A stretch of 64,000 nucleotides of DNA from Flavobacterium ajazii (GTDB lineage: Bacteria > Bacteroidota > Bacteroidia > Flavobacteriales > Flavobacteriaceae). Both the position numbers and the translations under genes were made by a program. Under the pieces are notes generated by a model. It worked only from the letters and a program-made list of their open reading frames with translations. It did not search any database and was not told the DNA's origin. Each line of letters opens with the position of its first letter. Position 1 is the first letter of the stretch. The stretch lies in contig NZ_JAAEHL010000014.1 of the NCBI RefSeq assembly GCF_010614725.1, forward strand, positions 1-64,000. Reading direction: 5' to 3'. This document shows, in pieces, positions 7,891 through 15,883 of this stretch.

Positions 7891-8967
7891 TTATGGTTTT
7901 TCAAGTAGTTGAACTTCAAAAATAATATTCGCATTTGGCGGAATAATACCTCCGGCTCCTGTCTCTCCATAAGCTAAATGTGACGGAATGAAAAGTACAG
8001 CCTTATCTCCAAATGAAAGTTTTTCAATCCCTTCAATAAATCCCGGAATCAGACCAGACTTGCTTCCGGCAGTAAATGGGATTGCCTGATACCCGTTTGC
8101 ATCTGCTTTTTCCTGAATGAAATTTCCAAATGTTTTTGCTACATCTGCTGAGCTTGTGTCAAATAAAGTTCCGTTTTCTAAGAAACCAGAATAAGGAATG
8201 TATACCTGAGTTCCGTTTGCTGGCTTTTTACCAGTTCCTTTTTCAGTTATTACATATTCTAACCCTGAAGCTGTTTTTGTAGCTTTTGATTTTAAATCAG
8301 CATAATAGGCTACCTTTTCTTTTTCTGCTACTGCATATTTGCTTCTTTCTTTAGCGATATCAGCAAAATAATCATGAAACACTTTTACAGCATCAAATTT
8401 TTTAGCCTCTTCGCCATTTCTGATAATAGTTACAGAGACAACAGTATCACCCTGAAGTACTTTGTTTACTACTTCCTGATTTTTTGCGTCAATAACATGT
8501 CCAAAAATAGTATGCTTGTCATTTAGCCATGGCGTTTCTACGTGTGTGATAAAAAACTGGCTGCTGTTTGTTCCGGGACCATTATTTGCCATTGCCAAAA
8601 GACCTGGTTTGTCAAATTTTAAATCGCTAAATTCATCCTTAAATTTATAGCCAGTATCGCCAGAACCTGTCCCTTCAGGATCTCCGGTCTGAATCATGAA
8701 GTTTTCAATAACCCTGTGGAATTTTAATCCGTCAAAAAAAGGTTTCTTTTTTAGGTAATCTTTGGTCACAAATTCATTTTTACCTTCTGCCAGCGTTACA
8801 AAATTAGCAACAGTTATAGGTGCTTTTTTGTAATCTAACTCAACTATAATATGACCTTTGTTGGTTTCAATATCGGCATATAAACCATCAGGCAGATTGC
8901 TGTTTTCGTTTTTACAGGAATAGAATGATGTGACAGCCAACAATAATAATAAAATTCTTTTTTTCAT
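7891..8967 (-). CDS. Bifunctional peptidyl-prolyl isomerase lipoprotein, cyclophilin plus FKBP
   Basis: A 358-residue lipoprotein: the signal sequence ends in FYSCKNE, with Cys18 the likely lipidated residue. A cyclophilin domain spans about 28-205 (FHRVIENFMIQTGDPEGTGS, NSSQFFITHVETPWLNDKHT), and an FKBP domain spans about 235-356 (YIPYSGFLENGTLFDTS, IPGFIEGIEKLSFGD, GAGGIIPPNANIIFEV). It is a paralogue of the downstream 378-residue protein; the two differ in anchoring (lipid here, free there). It follows gldI by 16 bases, so the operon encodes three periplasmic prolyl isomerases. Catalytic residues of both domains appear intact. Confidence 0.92.
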   Translation of the reverse strand: MKKRILLLLLAVTSFYSCKNENSNLPDGLYADIETNKGHIIVELDYKKAPITVANFVTLAEGKNEFVTKDYLKKKPFFDGLKFHRVIENFMIQTGDPEGTGSGDTGYKFKDEFSDLKFDKPGLLAMANNGPGTNSSQFFITHVETPWLNDKHTIFGHVIDAKNQEVVNKVLQGDTVVSVTIIRNGEEAKKFDAVKVFHDYFADIAKERSKYAVAEKEKVAYYADLKSKATKTASGLEYVITEKGTGKKPANGTQVYIPYSGFLENGTLFDTSSADVAKTFGNFIQEKADANGYQAIPFTAGSKSGLIPGFIEGIEKLSFGDKAVLFIPSHLAYGETGAGGIIPPNANIIFEVQLLEKP

Positions 8968-8983
8968 TTTTAAAGATGTTGTT

Positions 8984-9622
8984 TTATGGGGTTAAGGTGT
9001 CTTTTTTAGTTTCATTTGCCGGTTTCGATGCTGTTCCGGCTTTCGTATTTGGCGTACCAGGAGAATCTGCTGCAGGATCAGGTACAAAATTTCGAAGCGT
9101 AACGGTACACATTAGGGACTGATTCGTTCCAATTTTTTTGTTGTCTCCGTGATATCCATAAGCAATATGTGACGGAAAGAGGAATGTTACAGTTTCATTT
9201 TTATGCATTAGTTTGATACCATCACGTAATCCCATCATAATATCCTGTTTGTCTACATAATAGGTTTGTGGACCCAGCTCTGCTTCAGAATATATGATTT
9301 TACCGTTAATGTCTTTTATTTCTAAATTAAAATAAGCAATATCTCCTTTTCTGGGAGTCTGAGTATCGGTTGTATTTTTTTCGTCGTAGTACAGCCAATA
9401 TCCTTTTCGGGTAGCATAATACTTAACTTTAGGATTGCTTTTAATAATTTTCTTTATCACATCTTCCTCACTTGCTACAAGCTTTTTGTTTCGGTCAGCC
9501 GATTTTTTCATAAAAGTTCCCGAAGCCTGCGAAATTGGTCTTCTGGCTTCTTCCTCTTTTTTACAGCTTACCAATAAAACTGTAAAAAGTAAACTATAAA
9601 TACTTAGTTTTAAATAGTTCAT
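8984..9622 (-). CDS. gldI: Gliding motility lipoprotein GldI (FKBP-type isomerase)
   Basis: A 212-residue lipoprotein (lipobox LLVSCKK, Cys20) with one FKBP-like domain at about residues 85-185 (MMGLRDGIKLMHKNETVTFL, then SHIAYGYHGDNKKIGTNQSL) and a Pro/Ala/Thr-rich tail. Length and pattern match GldI of F. johnsoniae, which is needed for gliding and is thought to fold secreted or periplasmic motility proteins. It lies 4 bases after the DHH phosphoesterase gene and 16 bases before the next isomerase, so the operon order is DHH-gldI-ppi-ppi. Because it is an FKBP relative, other FKBP lipoproteins are the only alternative. Confidence 0.88.
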   Translation of the reverse strand: MNYLKLSIYSLLFTVLLVSCKKEEEARRPISQASGTFMKKSADRNKKLVASEEDVIKKIIKSNPKVKYYATRKGYWLYYDEKNTTDTQTPRKGDIAYFNLEIKDINGKIIYSEAELGPQTYYVDKQDIMMGLRDGIKLMHKNETVTFLFPSHIAYGYHGDNKKIGTNQSLMCTVTLRNFVPDPAADSPGTPNTKAGTASKPANETKKDTLTP

Positions 9623-9626
9623 GGAG

Positions 9627-10631
9627 TTATATATCTAATTTAGTTACTAAATCTTCAAATTTTTTCACTGTTTCTTCCATCGAAGTTTCAGATCTTCCGC
9701 CGGCTGCATTGCTGTGTCCGCCACCGTTGAAATGATCTCTCGCAAATTGGTTTACATCAAATCCTCCTTGTGAACGGAAGGATATTTTAATAATACCTTC
9801 TTCTTTGTTTTCTATAAAAATAGCGGTAAAAATGATCCCTTTTATACTTAATCCGTAATTAACGATTCCTTCTGTATCGCCTTTCACATAATTAAAAGAG
9901 TCCAGTTCTTCCTGAGTTAACGAAGTATAAGAGGTTTTATGTTGCTCAAAAAGTTTCATGTTTTGAAGTGCCTGACCTAACAATTGCAATCTGCTGAATG
10001 AACTGTTGTCAAACAATAAAACCGGAATTTCAGTATTTTCGGCGCCTAAATCAATTAATTCGGCAACAATACGGTGGGTGTTTCCTGTGGTTTTAGGAAA
10101 ACGGAATGAACCTGAATCGGTTAGTATTCCGGTATAAATGCAGGTTGCAATGGTTTTATCGATATCTTCTTTTTGATTTAAAAACAAAATGAAGTTATAA
10201 ATCATTTCGCAGGTTGAACCAAATGAAGTATCTGAGTAAGTATAAGCTGCATAATCATGTGGCTTTTCATGATGATCAATCATGATGAATGGAGCAGTAA
10301 GTCTGGCTAAAGTGTGTTCCATTTCGCCGGTACGATGAAGGGCATTGAAATCAAGTGTAAAAATCAGTTCGGCTTCTTCTAATATTCTGGTGCAGTTTTC
10401 AATATCTTTTTCAAAGACTTTTACTGTTTCAGAACCCGGCATCCAGGCTAAGAAACCAGGGAAATCATTGGGAGTAATTACGGTTGGCTGATGATTGTTT
10501 TTAACTAAAAAATGATATAATCCTAATGTAGAACCCATAGCATCGCCATCTGGGCCTCTGTGCGGGATTATTGCAATTTTCTTTGGGGTTGCGAGTAATA
10601 GTTTTATCGCCTCAATATCTTGTATTTTCAT
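9627..10631 (-). CDS. DHH/DHHA1 family phosphoesterase (NrnA-like)
   Basis: A 334-residue cytoplasmic protein with the DHH motifs for Mn2+ binding: IPHRGPDGDAMGS (residues 20-32), LDFNALHRTGEM, the signature IDHHEKPHDY, and GILTDSGSFRF. The C-terminal DHHA1 domain ends in GGGHSNAAGG. Relatives such as NrnA degrade short oligoribonucleotides and 3'-phosphoadenosine 5'-phosphate or cleave pGpG/pApA. It heads the operon with gldI and the isomerases, an arrangement that suggests shared expression rather than shared chemistry. Exact substrate cannot be told from sequence. Confidence 0.92.
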   Translation of the reverse strand: MKIQDIEAIKLLLATPKKIAIIPHRGPDGDAMGSTLGLYHFLVKNNHQPTVITPNDFPGFLAWMPGSETVKVFEKDIENCTRILEEAELIFTLDFNALHRTGEMEHTLARLTAPFIMIDHHEKPHDYAAYTYSDTSFGSTCEMIYNFILFLNQKEDIDKTIATCIYTGILTDSGSFRFPKTTGNTHRIVAELIDLGAENTEIPVLLFDNSSFSRLQLLGQALQNMKLFEQHKTSYTSLTQEELDSFNYVKGDTEGIVNYGLSIKGIIFTAIFIENKEEGIIKISFRSQGGFDVNQFARDHFNGGGHSNAAGGRSETSMEETVKKFEDLVTKLDI

Positions 10632-10828
10632 AGTGTGCGAATTTACATTTTTTTAATGTAATGCTGAAATCATTTTACAGATTAACACACTTTTACCAAT
10701 TATGAGTCAGGAGTTATAAGTGATGAGCTTGAATTGTAAATTTTGAAGCTGAAATTACTGTTTTGAAAAACAATTATGAAAGAATTTATTTTTTTGAGTA
10801 CGAAAGTAACATTTGATTTATAATTCGT

Positions 10829-12097
10829 TTAGAAGTCTTGTAATTTGGAATTTTTTGTTTTGAAATTTACCTTTTGGTACAATTTATATTTTAAACCTTT
10901 CACAATTTGGGATTTGTAGATTCCTACAGAACCAGATGAGAAGTAAGCAATAGTACAGGCAATAGCAATAAAAATTCCAGACTGAAGCCCGAATAATTCC
11001 ATTCCCATTATTGTACAGGCAATAGGGGTGTGGGTAGCGCCCGAAAATACCGCTACGAAACCTATTCCTGCCAAAAGTGCAATAGGCATTGGAATAATAA
11101 GTGATAAAGTGCTTCCTAATGTTGCACCGACAAAGAATAAAGGGGTTACTTCGCCGCCTTTAAAACCGGCTCCTAAAGTAAATCCGGTAAAAAGAATTTT
11201 AAGCAAAAAATCATACCATTCATTTGGATTTGAAAAGGAATCAACAATTACAGGAACACCAAGTCCTGAAAATTTTGTAAATCCGAAACCTGCGATGGCA
11301 ACTGCTAAAATAATTCCCCCAATTACAGGACGGAGTGGTGGATATTTAATATTTTTTGAAAATAAAGAACTCCAAAAATGGGTGCTTCTTGCAAATAATA
11401 AAGCGGCAAGACCGGATAAAATGCCCAGAATTATGGTATAGAATAAAGTAGAAAAATCGAATTCTGAAACAAAAGGAATGCTATAATGAGTATGTTTTAC
11501 ATGCCAAAACTCAACTGTATAATAAGCAGCATAAGCAGTTAAAAAGGATAGAATAGCACTTTTAAAATTTATTTTACTAAAATATAAAACTTCTAAAGCA
11601 AAAACAGCCCCGGCCAAAGGTGTTCCAAAGACTGATGCAAATCCAGCACTGATTCCGAGAATAATCAGAATTTTTCTTTCGGAGTTATTTAATTTGAAAA
11701 ATTTTGTAAACTGATCCGCAATGGCACCGCCCATTTGAACAGCGGTTCCTTCACGTCCTGCAGATCCGCCAAATAAATGGGTGAGTAAGGTTCCTAAAAG
11801 CACTAAAGGAGCCATTTTAAACGGAATTACTTTCTGAGGGTTTTCGTATTCTTCAAGTAATAAATTATTGCCTTTTACGACAGATTCACCCCAGTAATAA
11901 TAACTTAAGCCAACTAAAAATCCGCCGAAAGGCAAAAACCAGATAATCCAGTCATGATGGAGTCTTAACTGTGTGACCCATTCTAAAGAAACTAAAAAAA
12001 ATGCTGAAGCTGATCCTGAAAACAGACCAATTAAAGCACAAATAAGAATCCATTTTGGAATAGAAAGGAGTAATTGTTTTGGATTTTGGGAAGTCAT
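10829..12097 (-). CDS. ClC-type chloride channel or H+/Cl- exchanger
   Basis: A 422-residue membrane protein (from ATG 12097). ClC signatures are present: GGSAGREGTAVQMGG (the GxxGREGP region), GFTLGAGFKGGEVTPLFFVG (the GKxxGGxxxP region) and the GSGF-like ISAGFASVFGTPLAG. The Glu in GREG matches the gating glutamate. There are no C-terminal CBS domains, as in bacterial EriC. A GTG start at 12133 would add 12 residues, but those bases belong to a dispersed 14-base inverted repeat, so the ATG is preferred. It is probably a single-gene unit 197 bases from the DHH operon. Confidence 0.9.
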   Translation of the reverse strand: MTSQNPKQLLLSIPKWILICALIGLFSGSASAFFLVSLEWVTQLRLHHDWIIWFLPFGGFLVGLSYYYWGESVVKGNNLLLEEYENPQKVIPFKMAPLVLLGTLLTHLFGGSAGREGTAVQMGGAIADQFTKFFKLNNSERKILIILGISAGFASVFGTPLAGAVFALEVLYFSKINFKSAILSFLTAYAAYYTVEFWHVKHTHYSIPFVSEFDFSTLFYTIILGILSGLAALLFARSTHFWSSLFSKNIKYPPLRPVIGGIILAVAIAGFGFTKFSGLGVPVIVDSFSNPNEWYDFLLKILFTGFTLGAGFKGGEVTPLFFVGATLGSTLSLIIPMPIALLAGIGFVAVFSGATHTPIACTIMGMELFGLQSGIFIAIACTIAYFSSGSVGIYKSQIVKGLKYKLYQKVNFKTKNSKLQDF

Positions 12098-12119
12098 TAA
12101 ATTATCGGTACTGTTATTA

Positions 12120-12229
12120 ACCACGAATTTCACAAATTTTCATGAATTTTAATTGCTTTAGCGCAGAAATAAATCTTTTTTTAATTCAGTAGCTAAAAAT
12201 TATTCGAGCAAACAGGTGAAATTCGTGGT
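12120..12229. repeat. Inverted repeat with CACGAATTTCAC arms
   Basis: ACCACGAATTTCAC (12120-12133) is perfectly complementary to GTGAAATTCGTGGT (12216-12229), 82 bases apart. The arms fall between the ClC gene and the end of the RidA gene. Similar GCCACGA-TT arms form the hairpin at 34822-34878 before uvrA, so this is a dispersed family rather than a local accident. Confidence 0.6.
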
Positions 12230-12235
12230 AAAATA

Positions 12236-12622
12236 TTATTCCTGAACCACAGCTGTAAATTCAATTTCAACCAGATATTCAGGAGCAACCAGTTTGCTGA
12301 TTTCATAAAAACCTGTTGTTGGTTTTACATCTTTAAAAAAAACAGCATGTGCTCTTGCTACGTCTTCAAAAGTAGAAATATTGGTAGTAAAAATTCGGGT
12401 TCTGATCACATCTTTCATTCCAACATTCAAATCTTCCAATACTTTTTCAATACGTTCCAGGATGTTGTAAGTTTGGGCGTAAGCGTCGTCAGCTTTCACT
12501 TTTTCGCCATCAACAATGGCTACTGTACCCGAAACTTCAATAATATTACCAATTCTTACGGCGCGGCAATATCCCATTTTGTCTTCCCAAGGAGATCCTG
12601 TTAAGATGTTTTCTCTTTTCAT
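12236..12622 (-). CDS. RidA family protein (YjgF/YER057c/UK114)
   Basis: A 128-residue soluble protein in a family of small trimeric enamine/imine deaminases that remove reactive 2-aminoacrylate and related intermediates. The family pattern is visible: NILTGSPWEDKMGYCRAVRI near the start, the Arg of VIRTRIFTTNISTFEDVA (the conserved substrate-binding arginine region), and the C-terminal EIEFTAVV. Length is typical. The protein lacks a signal peptide, so it is cytoplasmic. Some subfamily members bind other ligands, so the reaction is inferred. It stands alone between the ClC gene and cbpM. Confidence 0.88.
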   Translation of the reverse strand: MKRENILTGSPWEDKMGYCRAVRIGNIIEVSGTVAIVDGEKVKADDAYAQTYNILERIEKVLEDLNVGMKDVIRTRIFTTNISTFEDVARAHAVFFKDVKPTTGFYEISKLVAPEYLVEIEFTAVVQE

Positions 12623-12786
12623 TTTTTGTGTTTTATTGAATTTGTTTTGTGAAATTTTAAATCAAATTCAGGTTAATTAAATACGCTGCAATTTATAAAA
12701 TATGCCTGTCAAAACAGAGGAAATTGTTTGAAATGATTCTGTAATTAGCTCTTTTTTGTGATATTTTGTGTTTTAGTTTTTGATAA

Positions 12787-13092
12787 TTATTCCGCTTCAT
12801 TTTGCTCAAAAAGACGTAGTTTATTATGGGCTGTATTTAGATTTTGCTGTAAAATTTCAATCTTGTTCAATAAATGTGTAATAGCATCAATACCCTCCAG
12901 ATTTATTTTGAGGTCATAATGCATTCGGATCATTTTTTCTATAACAGGAAGTTGATCAGGTTCTAAATATTCATTTTCATCCTGAATAATAATTTCCACC
13001 AGTCCATAATTATTAAGCTCAGTTATAAAAGTGTTTTCAATTTCGTGATACAGACAAAACTGCTTTATCTGAATTAAATTTTTACTATTCAT
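12787..13092 (-). CDS. cbpM: Chaperone modulator CbpM
   Basis: A 101-residue protein with the MerR-like helical fold of CbpM: CLYHEIENTFITELNNYGLVEI (about 12-33), EYLEPDQLPVIEKMIRMHYDL, and a C-terminal coiled helix ILQQNLNTAHNKLR. CbpM binds the J-domain of CbpA and blocks both its co-chaperone and DNA-binding roles. The gene overlaps the end of the DnaJ-like gene by 8 bases on the same strand, which supports both the identification and translational coupling. Confidence 0.85.
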   Translation of the reverse strand: MNSKNLIQIKQFCLYHEIENTFITELNNYGLVEIIIQDENEYLEPDQLPVIEKMIRMHYDLKINLEGIDAITHLLNKIEILQQNLNTAHNKLRLFEQNEAE

Positions 13093-13999
13093 GATTTCTT
13101 ATTTTAGATAATTCCTGAAACAATTCTTTTTCTTTTTGAGATAAACCGGTTGGAATTTTTAATTTGAAAGTAATAAACAAATCTCCAAATTGGTTTTCTT
13201 TTTTGTATACCGGAAACCCTTTTCCTTTTAGTTTAACTTTTGTTCCGGTTTGTGTTTCAGGAGAAACTTTTAGTTTGACTTTTCCATCAAAAGTATTTAC
13301 CTGAATTTCACCTCCTAAAACAGCTGTATATAAATCAAGTTCGGTTTCTGTATATAAATTGTTGCCTTCCCTTTTAAAAGCTGAATGGTTTTCGATTTGA
13401 AACGTGATATATAAATCTCCATTAGGGCCTTCGTTTGCACCCTGTCCACCATGTCCAGGGATTTTGATGATTTGCCCGTTTTCAACACCGGCCGGAATTG
13501 TAATCCGGATATTTTTTCCGTTAACGGTTAAGCTTTGTTTATGAGTAGTATAAACGGAAGTTAAATCCAATTGTAATTCGGCATTTAAATCCTGTCCCCT
13601 GTATTTGGTCTGGTTTCTGCTGCTTCTTGAAGATCCGTACATAGAATTAAAGAAGTCAGAGAAATCGCTTCCTGAAAAATCACCGCCGAAACCAGAAAAA
13701 TCCTGATTACTTTGCTGTCCTGAATTTCGCTGTTGCTGATTCGGATCATAACCTGCTTTTTCAAATTCGTCAGCATGTTTCCAGTCTTTTCCGTACTTGT
13801 CGTATTTTTTGCGGTTCTCGGGATTACTTAAAACTTCATTGGCTTCATTTATTTCCTTGAATTTTTTCTCCGCTTCTTTATCATTCGGGTTCAGGTCGGG
13901 ATGATATTTTCTGGCAAGCTTCCTGTATGCTTTTTTGATTTCGGCCTCAGTGGCTGATTTTGTGACTTCTAATATTTTATAATAATCTATATAATCCAT
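13085..13999 (-). CDS. cbpA: Curved-DNA-binding type DnaJ co-chaperone (CbpA)
   Basis: A 304-residue DnaJ family protein. The J-domain (residues 1-70) has the HPD loop in ARKYHPDLNPNDKEAEKK. A Gly/Ser/Asn-rich linker (about 75-130) is followed directly by the C-terminal beta-sandwich substrate-binding domains, which include GVENGQIIKIPGHGGQG, with no CxxCxGxG zinc fingers, as in CbpA rather than DnaJ. It stimulates DnaK and in relatives binds curved DNA. The adjoining cbpM gene encodes its inhibitor, overlapping by 8 bases. Confidence 0.93.
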   Translation of the reverse strand: MDYIDYYKILEVTKSATEAEIKKAYRKLARKYHPDLNPNDKEAEKKFKEINEANEVLSNPENRKKYDKYGKDWKHADEFEKAGYDPNQQQRNSGQQSNQDFSGFGGDFSGSDFSDFFNSMYGSSRSSRNQTKYRGQDLNAELQLDLTSVYTTHKQSLTVNGKNIRITIPAGVENGQIIKIPGHGGQGANEGPNGDLYITFQIENHSAFKREGNNLYTETELDLYTAVLGGEIQVNTFDGKVKLKVSPETQTGTKVKLKGKGFPVYKKENQFGDLFITFKLKIPTGLSQKEKELFQELSKIRNHE

Positions 14000-14316
14000 C
14001 TTTGTAAATTTTTAAGATTAGTAACTTTATGTTGAAGTTAATAATAAGTTGTTAACTATCAAAGGGATGTGGGGATTTTGATGCGAAAAGTAAGGCTGAT
14101 TTTTGAATCGGTTTGGATTTTGGAATTTTAAAATTGGAATTGATTTTTTGATAATAAGAAAGATAATTGGCAGGTTTTTTGTATCTAAAAATTAGCCTAA
14201 TTTATTGTTATAAAAGTCATAAAGTTGTACCTGCAAATTAAATTATGCTATTTTTGCGATACATATTATTGATTTTATAAAATAAATTTAAAAGCCGATT
14301 CGATAATACTTTTTCA
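14000..14316. promoter_or_regulatory. Divergent promoter region with a clear flavobacterial promoter
   Basis: A 317-base region between cbpA (minus) and the secreted-protein gene (plus). TTG (14225-14227), 21 bases, then TATTTTTG (14249-14256) matches the TTG / TAnnTTTG promoter on the plus strand. The start of transcription would be near 14259, giving a leader of about 58 bases. No clear box was seen for the cbpA side and no other gene is supported. Confidence 0.6.
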
Positions 14317-15033
14317 ATGAAGCACATTTTATTTTTTATATTGTTTTTTACAGCTTTGACAGTTTCTGCTCAGGGAGAATTTAACTCAGGTTTTAAGGCT
14401 ATTCCTGCTCCAAAGTTTAGTACTAAGCCTAATAAAAAAACACCGATTCCGGAAGTAAAAGACCCACAGGCTGAAAAAACAGATATCCCAGCTATTAAAA
14501 CCCCAAATGTTTTTGATAATACCAGTATAACTCCAAAATCTAAATTTCAGATCGGAGAAGAAAAAAGCAAGTTTACCATGTCTACAGAAAACGATTTTGC
14601 AAATCCGGGTGATCGTTACGTTCCTAAAATGGAGAAAGATTTAGATAAGGCTTTAAAAGATGCCGGATTAAAGGAAGGCAGGGGAGAACTGGTCAAGAAA
14701 AATATTTCTTTGGGTGAAATTAGAACTAAATCAGCTTATTTTATTGTGAAATTAAGAGATTTTGGTGCTATCGATGGTGATTTGGTTAAAATTTCTTCTA
14801 ATGATCAGGTGATTCAAAATCAATTGTTTTTGGATAGTAATTACAAACAAGTAAAAATTGTGCTTGTAAATGGTTTTAATAAACTGGATTTTGAGGCATT
14901 AAATATAGGCTCTTTAGGAGGGAATACTGCCGAAATTCAGGTGTATGATGATAAAGGTACTCTGGTGACCAATGATTACTGGAATAATCTTGCAGCTGGG
15001 TTTAAAGCCACAATTATTGCAACGAAAGAGTAA
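14317..15033 (+). CDS. Secreted protein of unknown function
   Basis: A 238-residue protein with a signal peptide (1-18, ending TVSAQG). The middle (20-100) is low-complexity, rich in Pro, Lys and Thr. The C-terminal part (about 130-235) looks like a compact beta domain (VKIVLVNGFNKLDFEALN, GNTAEIQVYDDKGTLVT). I do not recognise a characterised family. It is a single-gene unit with its own promoter and a hairpin terminator. An accessory role at the cell envelope is likely, nothing more. Confidence 0.8.
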   Translation: MKHILFFILFFTALTVSAQGEFNSGFKAIPAPKFSTKPNKKTPIPEVKDPQAEKTDIPAIKTPNVFDNTSITPKSKFQIGEEKSKFTMSTENDFANPGDRYVPKMEKDLDKALKDAGLKEGRGELVKKNISLGEIRTKSAYFIVKLRDFGAIDGDLVKISSNDQVIQNQLFLDSNYKQVKIVLVNGFNKLDFEALNIGSLGGNTAEIQVYDDKGTLVTNDYWNNLAAGFKATIIATKE

Positions 15034-15056
15034 TTTTTTTTAATATTAATATTATA

Positions 15057-15099
15057 AAGGTTCTAAGATGCTAAGTGAAAACTTTAGCCTTAGAACCTT
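15057..15099. terminator. Bidirectional hairpin, also a dispersed repeat
   Basis: AAGGTTCTAAG (15057-15067) pairs with CTTAGAACCTT (15089-15099) between convergent genes. It contains CTAAGATGCTAAG (15063-15075), a 13-base string found again at 15750-15762. Confidence 0.6.
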
Positions 15100-15147
15100 A
15101 ATGTATTTAGTATAAACTCTAACGGAAAAAAAGCTTAGTGTTTTAGT

Positions 15148-15675
15148 CTAAAGTGGATCCGCAGTAACTCTAAAATTCATTTTGGCTTTTACCGTAACAT
15201 CGTTTGTCAGGGTCTCTTTTAGTGTGACCTGAGTTCTGATTTTATAATTATCTGCTTTAATGTACTGATCCAGCTTTTTGGAAGTACAGATTAAATCAAT
15301 ACTGTTTGCAGTTGTACTGATGTTATCAAGATAAGCTAATTCTGTTTCGTTAGAATCATTTGTTGATATATATAGGTGTATCGATTTTAAAAATGTAAAC
15401 GTTTTGTCTGATGGATCAGAAATTGATAGTTTTAGGGATTTCAGTTTTACATCTTTTACCAGGTTTGCTTCTGTATTATTGTTTTCAAACTCAGAAGATG
15501 AATTTGTAGTTACGTCAGGAGTGTTAATTTCTGAAGGCAGATTGAGTGGAAAAGTGCTTTTAATTTTAATAGAAGCTTCGTTTGAAATGTTGAAAGTTAA
15601 TAAGTCTTCGATAGCTTCACAAGAACTTAAAGATAAAGAAAGAAAAAGTGAAAGGACGATAAGTTTTGATTTCAT
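15148..15675 (-). CDS. Lipoprotein of unknown function
   Basis: A 175-residue lipoprotein: a 17-residue hydrophobic signal ends in LSLSSCEAIEDL, with Cys19 the likely lipidated residue. The rest is predominantly beta with acidic, Ser/Thr/Asn-rich composition (NSSSEFENNNTEANL) and no recognised domain. It stands alone, flanked by copies of a CTAAGATGCTAAG repeat. A surface or periplasmic location follows from the lipobox; function is unknown. Confidence 0.72.
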   Translation of the reverse strand: MKSKLIVLSLFLSLSLSSCEAIEDLLTFNISNEASIKIKSTFPLNLPSEINTPDVTTNSSSEFENNNTEANLVKDVKLKSLKLSISDPSDKTFTFLKSIHLYISTNDSNETELAYLDNISTTANSIDLICTSKKLDQYIKADNYKIRTQVTLKETLTNDVTVKAKMNFRVTADPL

Positions 15676-15749
15676 AAATAATAGTTTTTTTCTACTTACG
15701 ATTTTTTGTTGTGTTTGGATTTATTTTTAGCAACTAAGTTTCTGAATTG

Positions 15750-15762
15750 CTAAGATGCTAAG
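15750..15762. repeat. CTAAGATGCTAAG direct repeat, second copy
   Basis: Identical, in the same orientation, to 15063-15075. The two copies bracket the lipoprotein gene. The sequence around it contains further TTAG/CTAAG units. Confidence 0.5.
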
Positions 15763-15850
15763 ATTTATGTTGGTTTTAAGGATAATAACTCAGAATCTTA
15801 GGTACTTATTATATTGGAATCTCATGATTAAAAAAAATCAAAAATCAATT

Positions 15851-15880
15851 TTTCAATTTCGAATATAAAAAGTATTTTTG
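15851..15880 (+). promoter_or_regulatory. guaA promoter, suggesting a leaderless mRNA
   Basis: TATTTTTG (15873-15880) is a perfect TAnnTTTG box. A TTTC at 15851-15854 could be the -33 element, 18 bases upstream. The box ends 3 bases before the guaA ATG (15884), so the mRNA would start at or next to the start codon. Confidence 0.55.
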
Positions 15881-15883
15881 CGC

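Noticed and set aside
11028..11441. 137-codon plus-strand frame
   Set aside because: It lies fully opposite the ClC gene; the ClC motifs are in the other strand and codon use here is unnatural.
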